Source: Agelaius tricolor (taxonomy: Eukaryota; Chordata; Aves; Passeriformes; Icteridae). Taken from it: 64,000 nt of DNA. The notes below the pieces were generated by a model. It saw nothing but the letters and a program-made list of their open reading frames with translations, was not told where the DNA came from and did no database searches. Position 1 is the first letter of the stretch. Each line of letters begins with the position of its first letter. The translations under genes and the position numbers were made by a program. Below are positions 1 through 10,960 of this stretch, piece after piece. The stretch spans positions 2,432,501 to 2,496,500 of the forward strand of contig JALJCS010000039.1 of the NCBI GenBank assembly GCA_023055355.1, in the 5' to 3' direction.

Positions 1-2409
1 GTCCATGCAGTGCAGTTGTTGACGGTGTAAGAGTCTTTTGTAGGCTTGATGTAGAAGCCGTGGCACTTTTGTCCCTGTGTTTTGAGACCTGTGAGATCGC
101 AAAAGGTCTCCAGTATCTTGATGTTCACGTTCATGTTCTCCCAGGAGTCGCTCAACAAGACCAGATCATCAGCGATTGCCATGGCAGTTATCGTACGCTC
201 TCCACGATGGAATCCTTTGCCACTCTCTTCCAGCTTGCACAACAGGGGGTCCATTGCCAGGTTGAATAGAAGGGGTGACAGTAGATCACCCTGCTTCACT
301 CCAACCCAGATCTGGATTTTGTCCGTGTGCGTGTTCTTCTTGATGGTGACATACGTACTGATGTCCTTGTACATATTGTCCACCGTCCGACGACGCAGGG
401 ATCCACTCTCCGTTGCTGTAAAACGTGTAAGATGTGCTGGTTGCTCACGGGGTCAAAAGCCTTAGCAATGTCCACGAATATAACACCCAGTGGTCTATGT
501 GCATTTTTGGCAGTCCGAATTATAGTTTGCAGGAGCTTCAGGTTCTCAGAACATCCCGCCGCACTGATGAAACCTCTCTGCCTTGGGTTGAGGGGGCACG
601 CCTTAGTCATCCTCGCCGTCACAATCCTGGAGAACAGCCTCAGCAAGATGGAAGCAATTGTGATGGGTCTCCAGTTGTTGATGTCTTTTAGGCGCTCCGG
701 ATTTGTCAATTTGGGGATCAAAACAGTCCTGCACCCCCTCACCATGTCTGGGATGTCACCAGATGTTAACCACAGGTCGAAGAGCTCAGCAGTCTGGGCA
801 TACCCGGGATCCATCTTCCTGATGTTCCCAAGGGCAATCCCATCTGGACCTGGCGCCGAGCCCTTGCTCATTTCCCGCACGTTCTTTTCAATTTCTTTGG
901 CCGTAATTAAGTCCCTGAAGGCCTTATGGTGGGCCTTCCCTTTAATTTCAAAGTCTCCAAAGACTCTCAAATCTCACACCAAACTGTCCAGGTGTTTCCC
1001 ATCTGGCCTTGAATACCGAATAAATTTCACTGGGTGATATATCACAGGACAGACATTCGATGTCGTCCAAAATGATCTTCGCTAATTTCCCCATCTAGAT
1101 GGAATAAACGCTGAAAGCGGAGGTAGTTACCTCTTTTGATCGCTCTGTCCTTCATCCACTTCTGAAACTGTTTTCTTGGCTGCTCCTCCCGAGTTTCCTT
1201 TTTGCTTTTCCCCCAGAGCGCTGTTCTTATTTGGCTCACTGATTCCAGGCAACCAAAGCAGTCCTGAGCTGTCTGATTGAGCAGTGGTCGCACCTTTTGG
1301 CCTTCTAATAACTGTTCAAATGCTCTGGGGAAGTTGTTAATTGTCCCCTCTGATAAACGTTCTTTGATCCTTTTCTGATAATGAGCCTGCAGTCGCCCCG
1401 CCCTCTGCTGGCCAATGGTTTCCCAGGGACCATTATCCCTATCAAGGTGGTGTCCAGATGTCTCTATTGTTCCCTTCCCAGCAGCTGGTCCTCTTGGCTG
1501 GTGGTTCCCCCCAAGTCGATTGTTCACAGTTCCTGCCTGGGATTGATGACTTGACCCAGGTTCTGATTTCAAGTTCCCAGCTGCTCCCCCACCCACTCAA
1601 TTCTTCCTGAGCAGCATTCTCCTTTTATCACTAATCTGCTTAGCTGTTTTGGTTGTTAAGTGTTCCGATATGAGCTTATTAATGTTTTTGTGACTCTCGA
1701 ACTGTACCTGCAGCTTGACAAGTAGCTCTTCCTCCTCCTTTGTCCAGCATCTTTTGTGGGCTCCTCGGTTTGATGTTTCTTTCAGTTGGAAAGCATCAAT
1801 CCTCTCCTGGTTTCTAACCAGTGGATGTGCCAATCTTTTGTGTTGTCCTAGGCCAATTTTAGTCATAAAATCTCTACCGCATACCTCACATATCCACTCT
1901 CCCACTGGAGGTCCCGCATCCTTCAGACCCTTGCACTTTGCAAAATGACAAACAGTACTGTGATGGTTAAAATCCTCCCTCCCACACTAGGCACACCGAA
2001 AGCACACCCACTTCCTCCCGTGAGACCCCTTAAGGTGTTCAATTAGGGCCAACATCGAGTTGACCTGGGTACCACAGCAAGGACATGGTGGATTTTTGTC
2101 AGGAACAGTCACCTTCACCATGTCATCCGGTGCTTGTTCACTGCGGACCTCAGGCACTGGAGGCAATGCCTCTGGTGTACCCTCTTCCCCCTTCCCACTG
2201 CCTCCCTTCTCAAGTACATTCTGATCATTGTCCTTAGGGGGACTAGGATTTAAGTCGTCCCCCTCACTCAGTTGTGGTGTAGGCTGTTCATACACCTCAG
2301 GAAACCCGTTCAACACTCCCCCATTAACAGAAAAATGAACCACCCCCTGTACATGCTCCTGCAGATCTGACCTATACAGTTCTAAAGAGAAATTCACCAG
2401 CAAGCCCAA
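1..2409 (-). pseudogene. R2 protein (zinc fingers, Myb, reverse transcriptase), broken frame
   Basis: Reading down the minus strand from 2409, a CCHH zinc finger (CPCCGTQ..., near 2090-2010) is followed by a CCHC-type finger interrupted by an in-frame TAG at about 1987-1989. A second CCHH finger (WICEVCGRDF, ~1890) and a Myb-like helix region with WTKEEEELL follow. A TGA at 1597-1599 stops the same frame again. Near 1000-1045 the frame shifts, and the reverse transcriptase continues at 970 with GSAPGPDGIA, the NNWRPITI region and FVDIAKAFD (catalytic block A). Another shift lies near 280-300. The active-site ADD motif (AIADDLVLLS) is readable around 170-190. All domain landmarks are present in the right order, so this was a full R2 protein that has decayed. 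No restored reading is given. Confidence 0.88.
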
Positions 2410-2837
2410 TTAATTTTCTGTCAATTTGGTGGTTGTAGATGTTACAAAATCATCTCAGGAGGTCTGAGTGCCCACCGATACCCTAGTAAGGTGGAACGGC
2501 CGCCCCCAGTTTCCTCCTCCGAGGAACGGATTTGGATTTGGAATAGCTGAGTCATGACCGGATTCAACATCGGGAATGGAATGGGTGGTCAGCCCACCTC
2601 CGAATGCGTCGCCCCTGTCCGACCGGGGGCCAGGTTTCAGGTAGTAAGCCTAACGACTTAGACCGAGAAACTTGTTTCACCGAAATTTGGAAGGAACTGT
2701 TGGGCTGGTGAGTCCCAATGGCACCCAGACTGGGGCAGAGATCGACTTAGTCACCCTGTTAAGGGCTTACCAGTGGGACCACGAGGAGGTGCGATCTCTG
2801 CAGCTATGCCCAGTTGTAATTAGACCTTCTCCAGCCC
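1..2837 (-). mobile_element. R2 non-LTR retrotransposon inserted in 28S rDNA, 3' end beyond window
   Basis: The minus strand reads from 28S rRNA sequence directly into an R2-type element: a 5' untranslated region of about 430 bases (2410-2837), then zinc-finger, Myb-like and reverse transcriptase coding sequence that continues past base 1. R2 is a site-specific LINE that inserts only in the 28S gene; its single protein nicks the target and primes reverse transcription there. The position in 28S, the three N-terminal zinc fingers (R2 A-clade arrangement) and the reverse transcriptase motifs agree on R2. The 3' part (rest of the reverse transcriptase, endonuclease domain and 3'UTR) lies outside the window. 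The element is inactive because its frame is broken several times. Confidence 0.9.
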
Positions 2838-2878
2838 TCACGCACATCATAATTAGATGACGACACATTTGGCAACCA

Positions 2879-2918
<40 letters not shown>

Positions 2919-2935
2919 CATTGAATTTCTTCACT

Positions 2936-2967
<32 letters not shown>

Positions 2968-4724
2968 CGCGTCAACACCCGCCTCAGGCCTTCGCGATGC
3001 TTTGTTTTAATTAAACAGTCGGATTCCCCTGGTCCACGCCAGTTCTAAGCCGGCTGCTAGGCACCGGCCGAGGCAGGGCGCCGGCCCGGGGGACCCCCCC
3101 GGGGACCTTCCCCCACGCGAACCGCTCGGCCGAGGCTGACCACGGCCGCGCGCGCACCGGCCGTGCGCTCTGGGGACCCCGCTGCCCCGCTGGCAGAAAC
3201 CGACGGGGCGGTGGCGCGCGACGACGACGGCACCGGCCGCCGCTGGGGCTCCGGCCGCAGCAAGGTGGAGGGCAGGCGGAGGCAGGGGCAGGCGGCGCCC
3301 GCCGCAGCAGGGGCGATCCATGGGAAGGGCCCGGCACGCGTCCAGAGTCGCCGCCACACGCGCGCCCCAGCTCCCGGGCGGGACACGCGGAGCGCACTCA
3401 CCCACGCGCAGCGCCTCGTCCAGGCGCGACACGTGCCCTGGGATCCCAACTCGGCCAGCACACGCCGGCCCTCACCTTCATTGTGCCGCGGGCTTTCAAG
3501 GACGGCCCCTGACTCGTGCACGTGCTAGACACCTTGGTCCGTGTTTCAAGACGGGTCGGGTGGGTAGCCGACATTGCCACAGACCCCGGGCGCCCGAGTG
3601 AGGCCCATCAAGCTCGGCCTCGCGGTGCCGCGCAGTTGGTGTATTCTGAGGACAGTTCGCCCCGGTTGACTGCAGCGCCAGGGGCCGGCAGGCCCAGCCC
3701 CCGCACCCCCGCACGAAACGCCGCGCTGCGAGGACGCCGCCCCTGCCCCCCCCACCCCAGGAGGGAGAGGGGGGGAAACTGACGCCCCCTGCCCCGGCAC
3801 CACCGACGGGGGGGGAGGAGGGCGCGGCGGCGGTCCTCTCCCTCGGCCCCGGGATTCAGCAAGACCTGCTGCCCGGGGGCTGTAACACCCGCCACCGCTC
3901 GCCCCCTGCCCCGGCACCACCGACGGGGGGGGAGGAGGGCGCGGCGGCGGTCCTCTCCCTCGGCCCCGGGATTCAGCAAGACCTGCTTCCTGGGGGCTGT
4001 AACACCCACCGCCACTAGCACGGCGCCGGGCGATCTGCCCGCCAGAGGCCTTCCCAGCTGACCCGGAGCCCGTCGCGGCGCACCGCCGCACAGGAAATGC
4101 GCCCAGCCAGTGCTGGCCGCCGGCCGGGTGGCGGTCCCCATGCTGGCCCGCCCCCCCCGGCTCGCTCCCATGGATGGGGTTCGCCCGGGGGATGGAGGGG
4201 AGGCGGAGGCGAGGATCTGTCGAACCTGCGCTGTCCGACCGCAACTCGCCGGGTTGAATCCTCTGGGCGGAATGCGTGGGCCCCACCCCTTTACCTCTTA
4301 ATGGTTTCATGCCCTCTTGAACTCTCTCTTCAAAGTTCTTTTCAACTTTCCCTTACGGTACTTGTTGGCTATCGGTCTTGTGCCGGTATTTAGCCTTAGA
4401 CGGAGTTTACCACCTGCTTTGGGCTGCATTCCCAAGCAACCCAACTCCGAGAAGCCCCGGGCCCGGCATGCCGGGGGCCCGCTACCGGCCTTACACCGTC
4501 CGCGGGCTGCGGCCTCGATCACAAGGACTTGGGTCCCCCAAGAGCGCCACCGGGGAGGGGGGCTTCTGTACGCCACATGTCCCGCCCCACACCGCGGGGC
4601 GGGGATTCGGCGCTGGGCTTTTCCCTCTTTGCTCGCTGTGACTGAGGGAATCCTTGTTAGTTTCTTTTCCTCCGCTGACAAATATCCTTAAATTCAGCAG
4701 GTCGCCACGTCTGATCTGAGGTTT
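2838..4724 (-). rRNA. 28S rRNA, degenerate and internally deleted (pseudogene), interrupted by R2
   Basis: The 5' end (from about 4724, near GATCAGACGTGGCGACC on the minus strand) and the stretch leading into the R2 site (about 3060-2876, with GGGAGTAACTATGACTCTC) are clear 28S sequence. The copy is not functional. Near-invariant 5' positions are changed (AAGGATATTTGTCAGCGG where AAGCATATTAGTCAGCGG is expected). The conserved core after GAAACACGGACCAAGG (about 3530) is missing: the sequence passes through a GC-rich stretch and rejoins 28S near 3060, losing well over a kilobase. A 117-base tandem duplication lies at 3784-4017. The 3' part of 28S is beyond the R2 element and outside the window. 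Confidence 0.9.
3784..4017. repeat. 117-bp tandem duplication inside the 28S pseudogene
   Basis: The block starting GCCCCCTGCCCCGGCACC at 3784 repeats at 3901 with the same order of landmarks (a GGGGGGGG run, GGCGGCGGTCCTCTCC, GGATTCAGCAAGACCTG). The two units differ at only a few positions near their ends. It lies in a GC-rich 28S expansion-segment region. Confidence 0.85.
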
Positions 4725-5590
4725 TAAGCCTAAAGCTCGGCCACACCGCAGACGGGGGTGTGCGCGGAGATGGCCGCCTTGTCTCCCTTGCCTGCTACGC
4801 CGCCCGCCCCCCTCTTCTCCGTGCTCCCGGAGGGAGCTGGAGAGAGAGAGAACGCGCGCGAGCGAGCGATGAGGAGATGGAGAACCCCATCCCGGAGACG
4901 AGAACCAAAAAAGAGAGCGCCGCAGAGACGGCCCCGCGCGGGAGGACCAGCCGGGCAGCGGCGCGCGCGACAGCCTCGGTGGGGAGAGAGAGAGGAGTGA
5001 CGGCGCCCCTCGGCGCGCCCCGAGACCGCGACAGAGGAGGAGGGGGCGGGCGAAGGGAGGAGGGGGTCGGAACCCCCGTCCCCGGCGCTCTCGCTCTCGC
5101 GTGCAGCAGCATGGCACGGTACCGCCGCGGTACCCACCCGCAGACAGCTACCCGTGCTGGGGGGAGGCCAGGGGCGAGGCCCGCGCCTCGCCTCCCCTTC
5201 TCGCCCTCCTCTCTCTTTATCTCGGCCCTCGGCGGCGCATTTCGACGCCGTCTCTCGCTGTCCCCAGGCCGCTGCGCCACCGCATCCGCGGCACGGTCCC
5301 GGTGAGGACGAGCTCCGCCCCAGCAGCTCGCTTCATTTAGGGGGACGAAGGCCCTGCGCGGTGAGGACGACGACAATGACCGCGACGACGACGCTGCCCA
5401 CTGGGCCGCAGGGAAGGGATCGAGGCCACCTAGGGAAACGTTTCCCTCGCCAAACCCCTGAACGCCTTCCCGCCGGGAACCGGCAGGACACCGCCGCTGA
5501 CACCGCCACCGCCGCCCACTGCGGGCAACCGGCCTGCGAGGCAACCCCAGCTGCGCTGCCAGGGTGGCCCCCGGACGGCGATTGATCGTC
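4725..5590 (-). other. Internal transcribed spacer 2 (ITS2)
   Basis: This is the GC-rich stretch between the 3' end of 5.8S and the 5' end of 28S, about 865 bases, a plausible length for a bird ITS2. It contains CGCG-rich and short purine-run sequence and no gene. Open frames across it are by-products of base composition. Confidence 0.8.
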
Positions 5591-5747
5591 AAGTGATGCT
5601 CAGACAGGCATAGCCCTGGGAGGAACCCGGGGCCGCAAGTGCGTTCGAAGTGTCGATGGTCAATGTGTCCTGCAATTCACATTAATTCTCACAGCTAGCT
5701 GCGTTCTTCATTGATGCACGAGCCAAGCGATCCACCGCTAAGACTCG
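5591..5747 (-). rRNA. 5.8S rRNA, full length but mutated (pseudogene-like)
   Basis: All 157 positions of a vertebrate 5.8S can be aligned on the minus strand, including GAAGAACGCAGCTAGCTG and AATTGCAGGACACATTGA. There are about ten differences from the nearly invariant vertebrate sequence, several of them CpG to TpG or CpA: GTGCGTCGATG reads GTGCATCAATG, CTACGCC reads CTATGCC, and GCGTC reads GCATC. This pattern of methylated-CpG decay is expected for a silent, non-concertedly evolving copy and not for an active rDNA unit. Confidence 0.93.
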
Positions 5748-8450
5748 TCTGCCTTTCGTGCACCGCTCATGCTGAGCGGCCCTTTTTTTTGTTACTCTGG
5801 CGCCGAGGACGCGTGGGCGTGCGCCTGGCTTCGACCATACAAGCACACAGAAATGGAAGGGGAAAAAAAAAAAACTGGAGACCCACACTCCGATGGCCAG
5901 CCCAGAGGCGGGGGTGCCCGCACCCCCGACCGCCTCGCCCTGCGAGCGGAGACGCCGACCTCAAAAAAGCTGTCCTTCAAAGGCGGCCCAGGCGCCCGGG
6001 CTCGGCCTGGCCTCCATGCGGAGTGCCACGCAGGACGCGCCGGAACGCGGGAGGGCACAGCGGCCCGCCCGCTTCTCGCTGTGACGGGATGACACGCACA
6101 ACACACATGGCTCGCAGCCGGGGGCGTGCGGCCATCGGCCGCCGCACACAGTGGCTCTCCCTCGGCCCCCAACGCCGCAGGCCTCACGGAGCGCCGCCGC
6201 GCCGCTGTGCGGCCAGATTTTCTCTTCCCCCCACAGCACGGCCTTTCCCCCGGGCTCGAGATGGCACGCAACGACGACCAGCCCCCACCGGTGCGCCTCC
6301 CATGGACCTGCTCCCCTGCCAGGCAGGCGAGCGACTGGCAGATGCACTCCGCCGCCAGCCCTGCAGGCAGGTGCCACCGAGACCGAAACCAGTGTCACCG
6401 GCGCCCGGGGCGGGCTGGACAGCAGACCCCGTGGCCGCTAGAGCCGCACTCCCAGGACCGCCGCCGCCACGTCGTACCGCCAGGGCCCCTTCCCTCGGGG
6501 ACACGCCCAGCGGAAGGTGGTACGGCGCTGAGCTGGGGGGCAATGCCCGCTCTCCTCGTTTGCACGCGGAGACCGGGCGGGGAGAAGCGCCCCCGTGGCC
6601 GCCCTGCATGCCTTCCTGCGGCCCACACGCGGCTGGGAAGGGCGATGGAGGACGCGACAAGCGGGGCCCAGGACGGGACCGCGGCCGGGCGATGGCGGGC
6701 GCCTTCCGGCTCACCATCCCCGCAGGGAGGGACACCCGTCGAGTGGCGGTGCCGCCACTGCTCGGCATGGGGTCACCCGTGCTCGCGGGCCTCGGCTGCT
6801 GGATGGCCCGCATAGCGTTCGCCCCCCATGAGCAGGCGGTTGAGCCAGGGGACGGCCGGCGGACGACGGTGTGGCCAGTGGGCATTCGAGGAGAAAAGGC
6901 TGTCGAGGGGAGGAGAGGCGCCGGACGCGCCAGACGCAGCGCCGCGCGCGCCAGAGACCGCGGCAGCGGGCCGAGGAGAGAGAGCGCGGGCGGGCCAAGG
7001 TGGCCGTGACCCCGCGGCTGAGGAGGGGCAGAGAGAACGCGCTCTCTGCCGGCGTCGCCTGTTACGACGAGGCGAGCGGGTCGACCCCCGCGGCCGACAG
7101 CGCGCCGCGGCCTCTCCCCGGCGCGGCACGGTTAACCCCTGTGGCCTGTGGAGGGACAATAACGGCGACGGAGGATTACGGCTGGTGGCGATAGGACAAC
7201 CACTGCAGGGGATGGCGGGATTAGCTGCTCCCCACCCCTCAGTGGCGCCCCACACGGCCACCGCGTGGCACGCCTGCTGCCACTGCCGCCGGCACCGCTG
7301 CCGCCACGGCAGGCCACGCCGAGCCGCCCAAGTCTTTAAACCACCGCCCGGCCCCGCCGGCCCCTTTTGGCAAACCCGCAGCATTTGACGACGCCGAGGG
7401 AAAAAATCTGGGGGGACCGCCGAGGCGCGGAGCACTAGGTACCTTGCCCTGGGGTGAGGGAAACGACCTGCATGGCCCCGCCGGGGTGCCTCCCCCGCTG
7501 CCGCCCTCGGGGGAGCGTCCACCGGTGGGGGCGCGCCCGACATCTGCCGCCACCACCGCCACGTCCTTCTTGGGGCCTGGGGTTTCCTTCAGCAGCCAGG
7601 CGCTGCGCAACCAAGAGGACCGGCATGGCTCAGGCTGCCCCACCAGCGTGGGGGACGCGGGCCCGACCACCGAGCACACCTCAGGTGCGCACGTGCACGC
7701 GCGGCACGAAGCGCAGCCCGGAACACCCGGAGGCCTCGGCCCTTGGAGTTCCTCTGCCACACACGAGAGGGGGGCCACTCAGCCCGAAAGCGGGGAACTC
7801 TGCCAGCCAGCAAAAGCCCCGCTCCCCGGTGCGGGAAGGGCTGGAGGAGCCGCCTGCTCCGAGCCCCGAAGGCGCACACGCCACCCGGCTCCCTCGCCCT
7901 TTCCACCTCGGCCGCCGAAAGGTGCCATGGCCGGATGGACAGCCGTCGCTTGATGGGCAAAGCAGTGACGGAAGGGACGGGTGCGCCTTCGGGAGGGGCC
8001 GTGCCGAGCACCCCTCCCTCCCAGCACCCGGGTGGCTTTCTCACGCGCACACCGAGGAGAGCCAAGCTTGGGAGAACTCGGGCCGTGCCACGGCGCCCGC
8101 ACGTGCCACGCCAGCGACCGGCGTTCGGCGGTGCCGGCCGTGGCAGTGAGAGGCTCAGGAGCCCACGGCCGCACCCCCGCTCTCCGGCGGGGACGGACCG
8201 GCGGCAGACCGGTGCAAGACCGGGGTGGGGGGGGGGCTGGTGTGGGGGGCGGTGGGGCAAGCCGCTGCTACGGCGGCCAGCGTGCCATGCTTCTAGGCCC
8301 GGCCATGACGCGCGGTGTAGCGCGGGGAGAGCCCCGCCCGTGCACACCGTGGTGGGCGCGCGTGGAACGCTTCGCCGCGCTGAGTGGCTTTTTCCCCCTC
8401 TCCCGCTTCCGACCCCCAGCACCCGGAGGTGCCGTGCACCTCCGGTCTCT
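5748..8450 (-). other. Internal transcribed spacer 1 (ITS1)
   Basis: About 2.7 kb of very GC-rich sequence lies between the 18S fragment and 5.8S, within the range expected for bird ITS1. Simple C/G-rich runs are frequent. Long open frames occur on both strands because stop codons are rare at this composition; none resembles a protein I know. Confidence 0.75.
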
Positions 8451-8830
8451 CTGATTCCCCGTCAGCTGTGGTCATCATAGTAGGCACAGACAGTACCATC
8501 GAAAGTTGATAGGGCAGACATTCGAATGGGTCGTCGCCACTGCGGGGGCGTGCGATTGGCTTGACATTATCTAGAGTCACCAAAGCTGCCGGGCGGGCCC
8601 AGGTTGGTTTTGGTCTGATAAATGCACGCGTCCCCGGAGGTCAGCGCTCGTCAGCATGTATTAGCTCTAGAATTACCACAGTTATGCAAGGAGCGGGAGA
8701 GGAGCGACCAAAGGAACCATAACTGATTTAATGAGCCATTCGCAGTTTCACTGTACCTCCCATGTGTACTTAGACATGCATGGCTTAAGCTTTGAGAGAA
8801 GCATATGCTACTGGCAGGATCAACCATGTA
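8451..8830 (-). rRNA. 18S rRNA, 5' ~380 nt only (truncated pseudogene)
   Basis: The minus strand from 8830 starts TACATGGTTGATCCTGCCAG and follows the first ~380 nt of vertebrate 18S, including AATTCTAGAGCTAATACATG and CCCTATCAACTTTCGATGGT. It stops matching just after GACGGGGAATCAG at about 8451. The remaining ~1.4 kb of 18S, including its 3' end, is absent, and the sequence continues as spacer. Substitutions occur at universally conserved sites (TACCTGG to TACATGG, TTGTCTCAAAGATTAAG to TTCTCTCAAAGCTTAAG). This copy cannot yield a small-subunit rRNA. Confidence 0.93.
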
Positions 8831-10960
8831 GCCGCTGCCCACGGCGGCGCTGCGAAGCGTCGCGCGAGCGCCTGGACGGAGTGCCCGGACGCGCCCGGCC
8901 TGCCGGCGAACTCGCCCCGTGCCAAACCCCGACCGCCCTGGGCTCCTTTTGCTGCTCCGACCCGCGGGAGCAGCATCGCGGACAAAGACATGGCAGCGGG
9001 CGGCGGCATGGCGGTGACAGGTGCCGGCTGCAGGGACGGCGGCCGGCCACATCGTGGCCCGGCGTTGCCTGGGATGGGGAACGGCGCCACGCGCAAGAGA
9101 TGCCCCTCGGTGACAGCCGACCCCAGCGGCCGGCCCTTCCCGCGACGCCGCGGGCAAGGAGCCGGGACCGCTGCACAGCTTTTCGCCACTCGAATGGAGC
9201 GCGAGGCTTCCTCTCTCTCTCTCTCGCGGTTTTTTTGCAGGGGCCCGCGCCCCGGTTCGAGACTCGGCCTCGAGCTCAAAATGGACACGCGCGGTGCACG
9301 GAACAGGGCTCGGCCGGGGCTGACCCGCCCCCCCACACAAGCTGAGAAAAACCCGCCCGCCGAAAGGTCGCGGGCGAGCGACTGGCCGTCAGCGAGGTTG
9401 GGCCAAGCGGGGCCCCGCTCACAGGGAGCGAACACTGTCTCGGCGTGTCCCCCCGCCGGGCCGCACGGAAAGCATCGGATGTGCTAGAGGAGGCAGCGAC
9501 CTGACGAGGCGGGCGCGGCCCGGACACCGAGGCCCCTTTACAGCCGGGGCGGCTCGCTCTGCAGCAGGCGGCGGAACGGCAAAGGAGCGCAGGGACCGGG
9601 CTCTGTTCCACCCGCGCCGTATCGGGTTCGAGCACTTTAGCCCTCTCTCTTTTCTCTCCTGCCTCTCTCCCTTCTCGCGGCTCAGCTCCAGCCGCACCGC
9701 CGCCCGGCGCTGCTTGCGGCCGGCACCCACACGGGCGATACCTGGACCAGGGCTGGCACCAGCACCTCACGTGGTTTTTTAAAGACACCTGAAAGCTCGC
9801 AGGGCCACGCGGCCGTCACACAGCTCGGGATGCAAAAGATGCCCTTCCCCAGGCCAGCGAGAGGGGCGACACCTCACCTGCAACGGAAAGTGAATTGGAA
9901 AGGAGACCGCCCTGCCCGAGCACCGGACCCCCCCCACCATGGCTTCCCCGTGACAGAGAAGCCTTGGAAGGAGAGCCGGCCTGCCGGGGGCCCTCTCCGA
10001 CGCCACCTGAAAAGCCACATCGATCAGGCGCGGCTCTGGGAAGGAGCTGCGCCAACGGTGACCAGGGCCCCACGGCCACGGTCCTGGGACAATGGCGACG
10101 GCCCCCCGGTCCACCTGCGGATTGGATCGCTTGCGGCAGCAGAGGAGTGCGGGGGGTGCTGCCACCCGTCCACGGCCAACAATGGCTTCCCTTTCAGCTA
10201 GGCAACCGTGGGACTGGACCGGCCCCTGCCGGGCCGGGAGGGGATTCGGCGGCCCTCCCACCCCTTCCGGCCCAGGGAAACCGGCCGAGCGTGTGAGAAA
10301 AAGTTCCACCGACCTGGCGCCACAGGCCACCGGCTTTCACCTGGCCTCGTGGCGGTCGGCTTTCCCTTCTGGAAAAAAAAGCCGGGGGACGGCGCAACAA
10401 AAAAGGCACACGGACGCACATTTGCAACAACCCGTTCTAGCCACGGGGGCCGCGGGGCCGGGGACCCGGGGCGGGGGGGGGGGGGGAGGGGGGGCCTCAC
10501 TGCCTCCCCACAACGGACCCACCGGCATCCCGCTCGCGCCTTCGTCGCAACGCTTCTCGGTGCTGCGGCTTAGAGCCACGAGAGAAAAATAAAAAGGCCC
10601 GCGGAGGCTTGGCGGGTGCCCCCCCAACTCCGCCCACCCCAACAAAAAGCAACGGACCCGGCGCGGCAAACCCGGCCCTGCCCGGCATAAGCAGCTCAGT
10701 CGATCCGGCCACGACCGAGGTAGGCGAGGCGCCGCCGCCTCGCCCAGGAGACCAGTCCGGGGGGGCTCTCCGTCAGGTGCCAGGCCCGTAAAAAAAGAAC
10801 AAAAACTAGGCCAAAAAATTCTGCCCGCCACAACGCAGGTCCCCGGCTTAAGGCCAAGGAAGGGCGACGGCTTCAACAACGCAAGCCGGGGACCACCGCC
10901 GCCGCCGAGGCGGACCCACGGGCCCAAAACAACAGCAAATGATTCTGGAGCAGAGGCATT
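8831..10960 (-). other. 5' external transcribed spacer of the rDNA unit
   Basis: GC-rich, C/G-run-rich sequence lies immediately upstream of the 18S start on the minus strand and changes abruptly to AT-balanced DNA around 10940-10990. The length (~2.1 kb) fits an avian 5'ETS, possibly with some promoter sequence at its right end. A G-run of more than ten bases lies near 10471-10487. I cannot point to a certain RNA polymerase I promoter. Confidence 0.65.
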
